Of a stretch of DNA of 64,000 nucleotides, positions 22,860-34,900 are shown piece after piece (positions within the stretch are counted from its first letter, which is position 1; each line of letters opens with the position of its first letter). Below the pieces are notes generated by a model. The model was not told where the DNA came from. It searched no databases and saw nothing but the letters and a program-made list of their open reading frames with translations. Source of the stretch: Simmondsia chinensis (lineage: Eukaryota; Streptophyta; Magnoliopsida; Caryophyllales; Simmondsiaceae). The DNA lies in assembly GCA_018398585.1 (NCBI GenBank), contig JAGTTD010000011.1:17723346-17787345 (forward strand), in the 5' to 3' direction. Both the position numbers and the translations under genes were made by a program.

Positions 22860-23349
22860 AAGGTTTTGTAGCCTAGTCGCCACCAATGGAACCCATTTGT
22901 TCTTGATAACCTGCTTAGGCTTGATTATCTCTTCAATAAATATCAGTCAATCCAAGAACTCTTCTAGATGTCTTCCACCTTGGAATTTCGAGATCTCAAC
23001 CTGGATTTCGAACTCCCAGCACTTGTCTTGTGAATGCTTGGATGCGTCGTAGGAGAACCTCTCTCTTCCCTAGTTGTGCCCGTCAATGCCAAGCCCACTG
23101 AAGGGATTATTGAAACTCGCCTTTGTGTCTTCCTCTTCACCCTCGTCTTTGAATGCTGAGGCTAAAGTTTTTTTACTGAGCGTAGGGATAAGCTCCTCCA
23201 TTGCCAATTCAATTCACATATGTTCCTCTATCTCCTCGAATCACCATTTGTTTTGCGAGCGTCGTCCATCTCATAGATCTCTCTAACAATAACGTACCCT
23301 TACTTCCCTTTGGCAATGGTGGGAATCTTGTAACTTTGACACCAAATTG
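22860..23349 (-). pseudogene. Ty3/gypsy gag N-terminal fragment with primer site
   Basis: On the minus strand TTTGGTGTCAAAGTTAC (about 23330-23346) resembles the initiator-Met primer site TTGGTATCAGAGC. Downstream, broken frames read FEIQVEISKFQGGRHLEEFL followed by VKNKWVPLVATRL-like text. This recalls the gypsy gag pattern with an FxG..xxEEFLDW segment and a later KLVATRL. A stop replaces Trp in EEFLD*L. The left end is cut at about 22860 by unrelated sequence. The plus-strand TGATGCAATCACC at 23350 may be the end of its LTR (minus-strand end GATTGCATCA), but the other LTR boundary is not clear. Confidence 0.5.
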
Positions 23350-24566
23350 ATGCAATCACCTATCTACATAAGAATGGAAGGAAAAAAAAACCTCACGATC
23401 TTCCTTTGATTTAAATTGCTAAAGTAAAGATGAATTAAGGGGAAAAAAAACTCAAACTTGATTATCCTCGGAAAGAATACAAGAAAGGAATAAACTATTA
23501 GTCTTATATAGGTGGAAAATCCAGGTTCACTCAATGAGTTACAACTTCTTTTATAGCCTATTTTCCTACTTACTTTACAACTCTTAAGTTAAAATCTAAA
23601 TACAAAAGGGAAGAAATTAATTCTACTAGGATTTTCTCACTATCAAAAGAAAATAAGTAAAACGTACTAAACAAAAGTAGAGTTTTGGAAGGACTTGGAC
23701 AGAGATTGCTTCTAAAAGGCTCCTCTGATCTCTATCTTTGTACTCACCTCGATTTATGTACTCGCCTTGGAGAGTTATTTACTTCGGTCATATCTCTGTC
23801 TACACAAGGTTCAAATAGCGGCAGTAGTAACAAAGTTTGGGTATTGAGGTGGTAGAGGTTGTGTTGGTGAAAACTGATGTATGGATGTGAGGGGTCTCTG
23901 GTTTCTAGGAATGGCGCATGTAGTGGTCTGGGCCTTTGGCTGACACTAATGATAACAGATTCGGAAGCATAGGTGATGAATCAAGGGTTGAGGCTACAGG
24001 ACTTCAGTTTCTGTACTACATATCTGCCCCACTATAGCATCATTGTTTGGGTCTCCTTGTGATCAATCCCAATAAGAAAAAGATTTTTTTTTTCAAAATT
24101 TTCTTATGGGTTGTGGATAGACCATGCAAACCTTGCCCATTATTGTACTTTCACTGTTGTATTAATATAGAGCATCAATTTAACTACACAGAAAGATAAA
24201 TCTGGATATCTTACATTCCAAATTTCAAGTGAAAAGTTGATGGAACCAAAAGCCGAAAAATGATACAACAATATTATTTCCTGAGGGGGGGGGGGAACAA
24301 AAAAAAAGAGTGCAGCAACGACATGAAATACAAGTGATTAAAGCACAAAAGGGCCAATAGCAGACCTAATATATTGTACAATAACTCTTACATGGCCAGC
24401 TATAAACCTAAAATGTTGAGATGCTTGCCTAGTGGTGGCGGTTGGCGGGCCAGCTCAATGAGAAAGCATGAGTCTGGACGGTTGACCCAGTATACTCACT
24501 CTGTATCCACTGTTTCGTAGTACGAAACGTCGTTCACAACCTCTCTGACTTGTGCCAACTTTTTTG
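23350..24566 (-). other. Possible LTR remnant and 3' flank/UTR of the host gene
   Basis: The left part may be the LTR belonging to the gag fragment at 22860-23349. The right part, next to the stop codon at 24567, should hold the 3' untranslated region of the zinc-knuckle gene. I cannot place a polyadenylation site with confidence. A run of 12 G's is at about 24285-24296. Confidence 0.4.
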
Positions 24567-27500
24567 TCACCTTCCACTACGATGACGATGTCTACCATCC
24601 TCCCTACTCCTTGACAGATAACCCGAGCTGAAATCATCCCGGTGTCTACCAAATCCATTCTTCAGCTCTGAGAAGTGCCTACTGGGTGAAGAATAGGAGA
24701 AGGAGTTGTACAAACCGTCAGTGGGAGAGTCTTCTCGCGCATATCTACTCTCTGACCTATCATAACTAGGACTTCTCGCTACATGGCCAGTACCTCTTGA
24801 GCTTTGAGACGCATGTTTGGAATCATAGTCACCATACCTAGGTGGACTGTGTCGGCGCTCAGAGCTGGATGCCCTCTGGTCCTTCAAATCACGGATGTTG
24901 CGTTCTTGATAATACCCTTTGTTGTAAGACTCTGAAGAATGATTAGATCTGCCGTTGTCTTCGTTTCGATAACGGTCAGAGGTAAAAGGCTTAGCTGCCC
25001 AAAGCCATCCATCTGCGTTCGGAGGGATAGGAGCATTTATGCCCGGAAACTTGACAGTCATTCTCCGAAGTGGCTCAGTCTGCATTGCTTCAAGAATTTC
25101 TCCATCTTCTGTTTCTTGAGTCACCTCCTCCTCATCGCCATATATTGTGATACCTGAAGGCTGGTCCCCCTCTTCCGGTTCTAACAAATTTTGAGAATTC
25201 CCGATACATCATATAAATAAGGCAGATCATGAGAAAAGGGTTGTCAATGTTATACAAAACGCCACCATAGCATTAGCTCAAAATGCGTCAAGTAATGATT
25301 GCTGTGTACTGAACAACCTATATTTGATTCCAAGTAACAAAATAGACAGCAAAATCTTCCACGTAGAAACTGGACATGCTAAGTCTTATGCCACTAGGCA
25401 TGGACAGCTACAAGAATTCTAGAAAATCCAAGATGAAAACATCCAAAAAGTTCTACGTCAGTTGTCAACTACGTAACAACGAAAGCTTCCTAACCGGTTT
25501 GGGGGATTTGGTTATAAGATATTTGCGCACGCACACACTACAATAATTGTACCTTATGGCATAGGAAGGTGAGCCATGGTGCAATAGGTGAAGTGACTCA
25601 TAGATCTAACCCTCCTTCAACTCCACTTTGATTGGAGAGTTTTGCACTATGCTAACTTTTCGACACTTGAACCTATTTATATCACTGGAATATTTTTGTA
25701 GCTTAAAAGATTGAAAATGAAGTTGGAACAGTCATTCATGATCTTACCTAGATATCCAGGAGGGTATCCAATTTCTCGCATCCTGTTCAGCCAGGGAGGT
25801 GGGTCTAGCTCCTGCATGATTCACGAGTTAAAAAACCGACAACTTAGATTAATGGGACACCGACTGAGTTCCCACCAGACAAAACAAGCAAGGATGAAAC
25901 TCACACCACATTTTACTTGTTCCCATTTACCACTTTTTATACAAGCATTGCAGTTAGTTCAAACACAGCTTATACCGCCTTACTGGACATAGTTTTGAAA
26001 AGCTTCATTGGTAGACCAACTTCCCATGGCAATGAACAGAGTTGTCATCACCAACCACATTGCCATACAGATACACAAATGAGTGAAACAATACAACTAA
26101 GTCATGGTTGATAACCAGTGGCTTTACTGTCTAACATGTAACAGTTCACAACTCTTTACGTCTGCACCTCTTAATAGGTAGTCCCAGACTACCTGGTTTT
26201 CTATTTTCGTACCAGTAAAGCATATGGGTTGGATCCTCCCCGATGTTCTCAACAACCAAAACCATTAAAAGACAAACGGTAAAGACACAAAGGAAAACAG
26301 AACAGGGGGCTTTTCTTACCCCAAGACCCAAAAGTTTCCGCGTCTCTGCTTCAAGAACACCAGGCTTCAATCCTTCATATTTTCCTGCAGGAGAATTCTG
26401 ATAATATCTCATTGGGTTGCGTGAACCAGCAGTCTGATTACGCCTCGATTTACGCTGCTTGCGGGCATTATTAACAGCATTATTGTCACGAGGCTTTGGG
26501 CATTCCTTCAAAGAATGACTGTAAGAACCACAATTGAAACAACGAGGAGCATCTGGTATATCCAACCCCCTGGAGCATTTCAATAGCATGAGAAAGTTAG
26601 TCGCTAGTCAATCGAAGAAGAAAAAAGGTAAATAGAGCACAGAAAAGAATAAAATAAAGAAAAGGAGAAGGCAACAATCTAAAAGTTAGGTAGACTGCCA
26701 GATAGGCATGGGAGGAAATGGCAATAAGATAAGTATATGCAGAACACCTAATCTCAATGTTTTTTGTTAAGAAGTGAGGAGTTTATCACGCAGGTGACAT
26801 TCACTTCTTCCTGAGTTCGCTTTCATGTCGGTGAGAAAAGAAAACTTTCTTCCAAGAGTTCCTTTCTTTCACTCATTAACGGGACATCCATTTTCAAATG
26901 GGCTTTCACATGTATATTGCTAATTTCCTTTTATCAGGGTATCGCCTTTGACTTACCTTCGAACTCCCATTTCATTGTCCAAGTAGATTCACACAGTTCA
27001 GAGACCTGTCACATTTAAGTCAACATGGCTATGCTGTTGCGCTAGCAAGGTTTCAGGGGCATATGATATATAACAAATCACGATGATCAAATTCGGTTTT
27101 CCAAGGAATAAGTTGTTTCTAAGACTTATGTTTGCAAAAGATCAAAGAAAAACAATACAAGCATCGACTTTCAAAAGCCCTCTAATAATTATAGTTTGCA
27201 ATTCCAAAGACATTTATTAGTATATTTTAATAAATAAAATATGATACCTATGCATTATCAAGGCAATTATAGAAGTACCATCATGTAAGGGCAAGCTGAA
27301 ATGTATTATGCAATGGCCAGAATATGCAAGGTCATATTGATATTTACTTGATCCATAGCCAGAATATGCAAGGAGCTATTTATTAAATATCATCTATTCT
27401 GGAAGAGGGATATCTCTAACAGGCACCCAAAGACAAATAGAGAAGGATTTCATCATCATCATCAGCATAACCAATGCAACAAGGGCTCCCGCTTGCGCAG

Positions 27501-30500
27501 CGTCTGGGAGGGATAAGATGTACGTAGCTTTACCCCATCAGGGTGAACCCTGACAAGAGACTATTTCTGAGGACCCCCAACCTGATAGGACAAATAGAAG
27601 GATTTACTACCACGATTTTCCTTGAATGTATTCTGTGTACCATAGAGATACATCATCCATCCACTAGTGTATGATTTCTCCTTGTTCATCGCAAAAATAA
27701 GTCCTCACTCTGTATGGGAGTCACATAATGATTCCTAAAGTTGCTATTATAGTAATATTTCACCTGTGAGTTCAATCTATTACCCTTCGTTGCCTCTCTT
27801 CATATTTATTCCATCCACCATCAATTCAGGTATCATTATAGACATCAAAGAAACCCTACTAAACATAAAGCAAAATAGAAATGAGCATTTATCTGAGGAC
27901 AGAGGAAGCAGATATTCAAGTTTGCTGCGTGTGTGTCGATGGGGGAAGGAGGGTTCGTCTCATGAGAATCATCAAAGTTCTAGAAAAACTAATAGTGATA
28001 CAAACAAGGAGTGTTACCCCTCAATATTACTCAACACATTGGGCGACATCAATCCCAAGGCATATCCACGGTCATAAAGTGGCACAGAACCATCATCTGC
28101 TGGCATAAAATCCGTATCTGCAGGCTTCCTTGTTTGGTTGTCCATCCAGAAGGTCTGCACACAAGTAAATGTAATTCTCAGGAAAAAATTAAGTGATACG
28201 GTACATCAAAAACAGAGACTATGTGATGTATTTGATATGGACAAACAGATCAGCAGAAGGACCATAACGCATAAAGCGCTTTTAACGACATAACAAGGGT
28301 AAGGGTTCTCTCACTCGGCAATTTTCGGGATGTCGAAGGTATTCATCCAGAACAAAAGAATTTCAAAAGGTTGTTCTTTGGCTAAATGTCCAATCCAGAG
28401 CAAGTGGGACTTCACTGACCTCAGGAATCAACCTTAGAATCTCAAATCAATTTCCATTATATTTTCCATAAGACAGAAAAGCTGCAGTACATCAGCTGCT
28501 GCTTCAGGCTTTATTTAATTGCTACCATTTCTTTCAATAAAATCAGTAAAAATGTGAAAGTGATTTCATCTTATTCTGTTTGCATTAATGTATAATCTTT
28601 CTTTATTCCCGCCTATAGAACTCTTGTTCTTCAAGAGAAGAATAGAGAAGCAAATGATCAACAAGAAGCAAATATAGATTATTAAATGAAGTGAAACAAA
28701 CATCAAAGAAAATATACCACAGAAGAAGCCTTTTCAACGCCAAAATGTAAAGCAGGAAAGTAGGTCTCTTCACCAGATTCAAGCACTTTGCCTAAGTCCT
28801 GAAAACACAGTAAGAAATATACATCAACAACAGTGACAAATAGCAAGGACTGTGGTACAGCAAGGTTTGCAATTCTGTAATTAACTACATTGTAAGTTCC
28901 TAAAATCCTAACCACCAATGCACTCAATTTTGCTCAGAAGTCAGAATCTACAGTCGCTAGAAGGACTAGCAAATTTACAGGTTCAGATTCAAACATCTCA
29001 GAACATTGTATCCCTCCGTTCTATCATATCAGTCACATGAATGGAATAATGGTAAATACTGCAACTTCAAGTGACACAATATAAGAAATGTATTGTACGC
29101 CCAAGCTTATCCAGTAATGTCAAGTGTAACTAATGGCGGCGAGAAGAAAGAGAACATGACACCGTGCACATGAGACACAATTGCTATGTTATTCAGTGTA
29201 GACAAGCAGAGTTTCCAAAAACAATTGCAAGCTATAGGACATCATAAAAAATCACTGTGACCTTTCACTTCGAAGCCTACATAAGAGCATCATGAACCAA
29301 CGTTTAAGCTGCAGTTTATTACCCAAACTAAGCAGGAGGTTAAAAAGAAGGAAACATCTGTACAAAGCTCACTATTTGCCAGTTAATTCCTGTTTTACAA
29401 CAATTGCATAATCTTCCTCTCCTAAAACTCCCACCTGCTCCTCCTTCAGATTATCTATACAATTAATGGTACATGTTAAATAGACTAGATGTCACAGGAC
29501 AACCATTGAAACTGCTTGGCTGCTTCATAGTAACAGTAACAGAACATTACCTTTCAGAGAACAGGAAAACATCAGAAAAGGCAAAGGAATTGACCAAATG
29601 TAAAAGGAATCTAAGCTCTAAAATTTGGCCTCTTACTGGCAGAGATGAACAGTATCGTGCATGCCATTCTGACCATTGCCGCAGTAACTCCTCAAGCTTT
29701 CGTTTGCTATCTCTGCAGAAAAATTGATCCACTAAGACAAATGTCCGATTCATAATCTATCAATGAAAAACCTGATGAAGTTCGTTTCTCATGAAGTCAT
29801 AGTCCCTTAGAGAAGTCATCAAGTATCCAAATTCTTTTTACTCTTCCCTTCACCTAACACAGAGGTTGAAAAAAATTGAAAAACTAGCAACCAATCTCAC
29901 CCCCAACCTTGGTAAATGATTATAGCTGACATAGACAGATGCTTGATGCTCATCACACATCGTCCCTGCTCTCTTGACACCAGATATAACTGGCATATTG
30001 TATTATGGAACTCAAAGGATAAGACAATATCACATTCAAAGAGAATTTCAAGGATGGAAAGTATCATACTTCAAGCTAAACAGGTGTTCTCATATCAAGC
30101 GTTTAACGGTCTAAGTCGCTGTCCAAGTAATACATTAGCAACATTAACTTAAAAAGCAATCTTGGAAGTGAAAACTTAAAATAGGATACAACTTCCATCT
30201 GTCTTAAGAAGGCTGTTGAGACTTTCATCTTCCTTCACGCAGCCAATCTCAGCCGGCACATTGACATCATTTAGAACTTCCATCTCTGTACAAGTTTCAG
30301 TAAAATTTTTACTTTCATGCAACACAGATGAATTTGCGACAGCATCTTCAGTTGTGTCTCCAGCAGGAATGAGCTGGCCTTCTTCAACATCAGTATCTTC
30401 CTCACAGTGGCCCAAACTTTGAGCAACTGGCCTATCTCCTTCAACCTCAGTCTCAGCAAACTCATGGTTTAAGTCACAAGCTCCAATATCACTTCCAGAG

Positions 30501-30547
30501 TCAGCACCACTAGAAGCAGGCAGCTTAATTATATCTTCAGTTTCCAT
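24567..30547 (-). CDS. ZCCHC8-like CCHC zinc-knuckle and PSP-domain protein, multi-exon gene
   Basis: This is the one clear host gene. Exons, minus strand: about 30547-30180 (start ATG, METEDIIKLP); 29712-29637 (DSKRKLEELLRQWSEW); 28798-28718; 28154-28018; 26569-26320; 25811-25748; 25180-24567 (stop). Exons 2 to 7 join in phase with GT-AG borders; only the exon 1/2 junction is unresolved (a one-base phase problem, so a small extra exon or another acceptor is possible). The product is about 435 residues. It has an acidic N-terminus, then a zinc knuckle CFNCGSYSHSLKEC, then the PSP domain (RNPMRYYQNSPAGKYEGLKP and DPPPWLNRMREIGYPPGY spanning exons 5-6), and a Ser/Arg-rich tail (SYDRSESRY, RSREDGRHRH). 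The family is ZCCHC8; in animals, and by homologues in Arabidopsis, it belongs to the nuclear exosome-targeting (NEXT) complex with an Mtr4-type helicase such as HEN2. Role here is inferred from homology. No inactivating change seen. Confidence 0.85.
27105..27295. repeat. Intronic repeat, copy 1
   Basis: Shares AAGTTGTTT.TAAG.CTTATGTTT and CATTATAGAAGTACCAT-like blocks, in order, with 30945-31125. It lies in the intron between exons 4 and 5. Family unknown. Confidence 0.45.
27445..27587 (-). mobile_element. RTE- or SINE-like 3' end fragment
   Basis: On the minus strand the text reads GGGGTAAAGCTACGTACATC, then TCCCTCCCAGACGCTGCG, then GCGGGAGCC, and ends in a GATGATGATGATG tail (about 27449-27461). 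This is the conserved 3' end shared by plant RTE elements and the SINEs that use them; compare 15025-15113. Only this end is present, inside intron 4 of the zinc-knuckle gene, in the same orientation as the gene. Confidence 0.65.
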
Positions 30548-30620
30548 TCCTCTATAGCCTGGGGCTTCAGAGCATAGAATACAAACTTGATTTTTTGAAA
30601 TTGGGTTCTGGTACGAACCT
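30548..30620 (-). other. 5' untranslated segment of the zinc-knuckle gene
   Basis: Upstream of the ATG at 30547 the minus strand has TTATGTTGCAG at about 30620, a good splice acceptor. The leader therefore seems to be interrupted by an intron, with its first exon further right. A start in frame at 30634 would lie before the acceptor, so 30547 is preferred. Confidence 0.45.
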
Positions 30621-30944
30621 GCAACATAAGCCACAACGAAGAAGCAGACTTAGACCATCCCGGTCACACAATAACACTGAACATTTGCACCATGGACAAA
30701 TTGACTGTTACATATGAGAAATTGGCTCAAGCAGAAGTATAACCCCAGAAAATGTACGTTTCTCAAGGTTTCAAAAATTACAGAACATACACATCACCGC
30801 TTTATGTGTATAACAAATCTGTTAGGACCATGGAATCAAATCATGGATTGCAATTGCGTAAGGGTCGCATTCAGCGTGTAGTTGAAACGGGGTGTCGCCC
30901 ACATTAAACAACAGGTCGTAGTGATCGTGTTGGGTTTTCTTATG

Positions 30945-31125
30945 AGAACATAAGTTGTTTTTAAGTCTTATGTTTACAAAATTTTCAATGAATAGCATGG
31001 AATCACTAATTTAGTACATTCAATAGTTTTTAACATATAAGTAAGCTTATAAATATGCTTTATCAAACAAAATAACATATACATGCATCATGAAGACCAT
31101 TATAGAAGTACCATTACGTAACGAC
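30945..31125. repeat. Intronic/upstream repeat, copy 2
   Basis: Diverged direct copy of 27105-27295: AAGTTGTTTTTAAGTCTTAT and CATTATAGAAGTACCATTAC in the same order. Family unknown. Confidence 0.45.
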
Positions 31126-31828
31126 CAATCGCTAACGGCTAGCCCCCGAAATTGTTATGTTGAGCAACCGCCTCCACTTCATTAGCCTTTTTTCCTTACC
31201 AAGTACTTCATTAGCTTTTAATCAAAAATAAAAAGTACTTCATTAGCTGAGATGCATGCATTAGTTGTTCCTATCCAGATCTCCCCATCTCATAAAAAAC
31301 AAAATCACATGATGTTACATTTCAACCAGTAACACATCTAGATGGGCGAAAAGCAGTATGCTCTGAAAAGACTATTGCTATGAAAAAGAATATATTTTTA
31401 AAAAGAATAAGCACAAAATGAGTGCAAAAGGAACAGAAAAACATATGGTGTAATCTTGCAAGAAGAAAAGTCACTTGAGTTTTGAGTGCCCATAAAAGAA
31501 CGGCAAAAGGAAAAAGCCAAAAGCCACGATGATCAAGAAAGTTAAGACTTTGCTCCTTCAGGAAAGCCAAGCCAAAAAAGAGCTCGGCTTTCATGTGCTA
31601 GCTTAGAGACCAGGCGTTCCTCTAACATGATAACTAGTATCGCTTCCCTACCCAGCAGATCAGTGGGGGGGAGGAATCTTTGGTTCTAACATCAAGGGAA
31701 TTAGAGACAGCATTCTACCAATGTGAAGTCATGGCCGAAAGGCTCTTAGCCACGACTGACCAGCTCAATGAGCCACCTCTGAGTTTGAGCGATGGCCAAT
31801 CTCTTTTATAATACATATGTATGTATAT

Positions 31829-31920
31829 ACACACACACACACACACACACATAAATACATATATACACATACATATATATATACATACTTGCATACATAC
31901 ATATATACATATATATAGGG
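31829..31920. repeat. AC/AT microsatellite
   Basis: About eleven AC units at 31829-31851 followed by mixed ATACAT and ATATAT repeats. Confidence 0.85.
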
Positions 31921-32089
31921 CATTACTCCTATGCGAGGGTGAGAGTAAGAGGAATCATTCTGGACCATTCATTCGGCTGTTGATATCATCTTCCTTCGAC
32001 CTGGCATCACTCCCCTCCCCCACTTTAACCAAATGTGTAGCCTATAATTCACCCTCTCACCTCTCACCCTTATAAATAAATAAACATAG

Positions 32090-32467
32090 GGTTATTTATG
32101 CCAAAGGTCCTTATACTTTGCCCATTGTGTCAATTTGGTCCTTATACTTTTAATTGTATCAATTTAGTCCCTCTACTAATTATATTGTGTCAATTTGGTC
32201 TCTAGAGTAAAATTTATGTTGAGTTTTTAATAAAATTTTTAATGGCTCGGCAATAAGTTGGGTTAAATTGAGTCAATAGGTGGATTTGTAGTAGATTACT
32301 TGCAGTTAATATAATTGTACCGTTAAAGATTACATCATTAACTTAACTTTCATTTGATCATAGGACTAAATTGACACCATATAGATAGTAGAGGAACTAC
32401 ATTGACACAATTAAAAGTACAAGGACTAAAATGACACAATGAATAAAGTATAGGGACCTTTGGTACA

Positions 32468-32469
<2 letters not shown>
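32090..32469. mobile_element. Foldback MITE-like element, about 380 bp
   Basis: The left end GGTTATTTATGCCAAAGGTCC-type text, with three blocks of GTGTCAATTTGGTCC, is mirrored by the right end (GACTAAATTGACAC, TGACACAATTAAAAGTACAA, GGGACCTTTGGTACAAGTAAC). Each arm is about 115 bases. The interior lacks coding. A superfamily cannot be given safely. Confidence 0.7.

Positions 32470-32510
<41 letters not shown>
32470..32510. repeat. (CA)n microsatellite
   Basis: About twenty AC/CA units directly at the right end of the MITE-like element. Confidence 0.9.
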
Positions 32511-32513
<3 letters not shown>

Positions 32514-34139
32514 TGCTTGGGGCCTATTGCCTACGCGATCTATTATTGCTCTATTGTTGCTTTGTGCTTTGCTTTGTGCTTTATGCTTTGTGTTTTATAC
32601 TTTGATGCTCAATGTTTTACTGTTGCTTCTCTATAGCCTTGTCTAGAACGTAATTTCACAAGTCGTTCAGTAAGAACTAAGAAGAACCACAAAATATCTC
32701 CAAATGCAGTACCAATGTAGCGACTACAACATAGTGGAATTTCGTTCAGCCGATTTGTAACAGATGTCCCACAAGAACCATGACCCATTACATTACATCT
32801 GCAAAACCCCCTTTTGCAACTACACAATCATGACAACAATCACCACCACAACCTTGACCACGATATAAAACCATGCATGTAACTCCTGATGTTGCAGTAT
32901 TTATGCTAAAGATAAGATCCTGAGGCAGGGTAGTCTACCCGAGCTTTAATTAAATTACAGACAGCCTGTCTCAACATACCTATCAATAGGAATAAAGGCC
33001 AAGAAATTAACTTCACATGCTCTTGCTCGAGTCAAAACTCTCACAAACGATCAGAAAATCATTCCAAAGTCGATCATTATCCCAAATTGGACCGAGTCTG
33101 CTGACTCTGTTCAGTTTTCTTTTTCCTCCTGTAAACGAATGAAAAAGGGTGGAGAGGATCTTTATAAACAAAAGAATATGAAATACTATCACTAGACTTG
33201 TACATACAACCTTTATTTACAGGTATATACCCTCCAAAGAAGAATACTTCAATTTGTCCAGACGAAGAAATTTTGATCCACGAGTTTCATTGATTCAAAT
33301 ACGATCTTGTCCCTAAACGTCTATGTCCTTTTTTGTCTCCAAACAATCTGAATCATAACAAATGGATGCATCTTATTATCTCCTCTTCAGCTTGCCTTCC
33401 AAACAAGTCCCAACATACAAGCAAACCTTGCTTAACAAAAAAAGAAAGAGTCCTCAGCCTGCAAATTGATACATTAGCTCCAATGACTCCGAGCAGATCA
33501 GCCACGAGAAGGAGGCGGCTAGCAGCCTTATTGTTTCTTTTGCACGAGAAAGAAAACATTGAATGACCAAAGCATACCCCCTTCTTTTCCAGAAAAGGTC
33601 CAGAAATGAAATACTTGCATTCCAAAATACGCCTTTCTAGCAAAGAAGCCACGTTTGAGAAAGCTCTTAATCGCCAAGAGCCTCATGGAAAATGCTTCAA
33701 AGCCTTTCAGAAACATTGTGACAATAAATTGCCAGAGAAAGATTGACCAAGACCTTCCCTGAACTAGGCACTCTCCATCTAACTTATCTTTCTGATATTT
33801 CTAGAAAAGCCTGCCAATAAACCTTTTCAAAGAAGTCATCTAAAAAGCACGAGTTACGAAAATACCACCTGATAGAAGTTTTTTCCCCTAGAACAGAAAA
33901 AATATATCAATAGAGCCTTCTTGGACAAAGCAATAACATACAGGGAGGAACCCACCCAAAGGAACCTAAAACTGGACTGGTGGATGAACTGGAGAGCAGA
34001 GTTCAAAGGTTTGCAGGTTTAAACAGGACAGACCATCATGCTAGATATGCAAACTGTAGTGGCATGTCCACTCCTGGCATAGTTGATACGCAGACATCTA
34101 ATATAGCCACATGGGCGAATTCCCATCCACCGCCACCCG
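32511..34139. other. Spacer without recognised genes
   Basis: Short open frames exist (for example 33353-33652 minus, 99 codons) but show no family resemblance or composition bias. If the distant leader exon at 38.5 kb is real, this would be intron. Confidence 0.4.
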
Positions 34140-34900
34140 TTAAATACATATGAAGCTAAATGTTCCTTTAATATTCTTTTGACAAGAAAATAATTGTGTT
34201 AATGAGAGAATGTATAAATTATTAAGTGTCCTTGTTGAAAACAGAAACAAAAAATAACATTTTAACATAACAAAGGCCTCCAATCTACAAGTCTGCCAAA
34301 GATGTGCCAGAGAAAGCCTCAAAAGCTTTTTACCAATAGAGAGCTTCAGAAAACCACCTTATCACATGAAAGTTCATCAGCACAAATTGGTCCTTGGAAA
34401 TTCTTATATTCCTTACTAGCCAAATACACCAATGAAGCACCACCCTAGCTGTAGCAAGTAGCATTTTAGCATCTTTACGCTTCCACAATCCCTTGAACTA
34501 AATCAAGAAAGCATTTTTCACCCAGTATGGAGACACCCACACCTACCTAAGAAGTGATAAAAGCATGCACCAATAATACCAAGCCACTTGACATAATAAG
34601 AAAATATGGGCATTTCCCCATTCTGAGAGCACATGACACAAAGGTGAAGGAGCCTTAAAAAGCATTTGTCTCAGCAAGAATCATGGGTATTGAGCTTGTT
34701 AAGGAAGAGTGATGATAAGAAACACTTGATCCTTAAGGGAATCTTAGCTTTCAAATATAGAACAAAGAGGGAACGAGGGTAGTATTTGTGGTTGATCTGG
34801 AAAAGGAATTAGAAAAGGGATTTAGTGTAGAAAGTACATGAGCCATTAAACACCAATAACCTCCTATCCGGAAAAAAAAAAAAAAAAGAAATATGTGCTT
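34140..34900 (-). pseudogene. LINE relic, zf-RVT region
   Basis: Minus-strand frames read LKAKIPLRIKCFLSSLFLNK, then LNTHDSC, then LHLCVMCSQNGE, and later ARVVLHWCIWLVRNIRISK. These recall, in order, the end of plant L1-type proteins: the KAKIP...FLWLL start of zf-RVT, its C-x2-C, and the final WLERN segment. Several stops and frame changes. An A run at 34868-34885 in plus orientation is not the tail of this minus-strand copy. Confidence 0.5.

Noticed and set aside
24567..25187. Reading the last exon as a separate intronless protein of 206 residues
   Set aside because: A good acceptor at 25181-25182 and the split PSP domain in phase with the 25748-25811 exon show it is the last exon of the larger gene. 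The Met at 25187 lies upstream of the acceptor.
31765..32075. Frames coding YVYVCVCV or IHTHTHTH peptides
   Set aside because: Translations of the AC/AT microsatellite.
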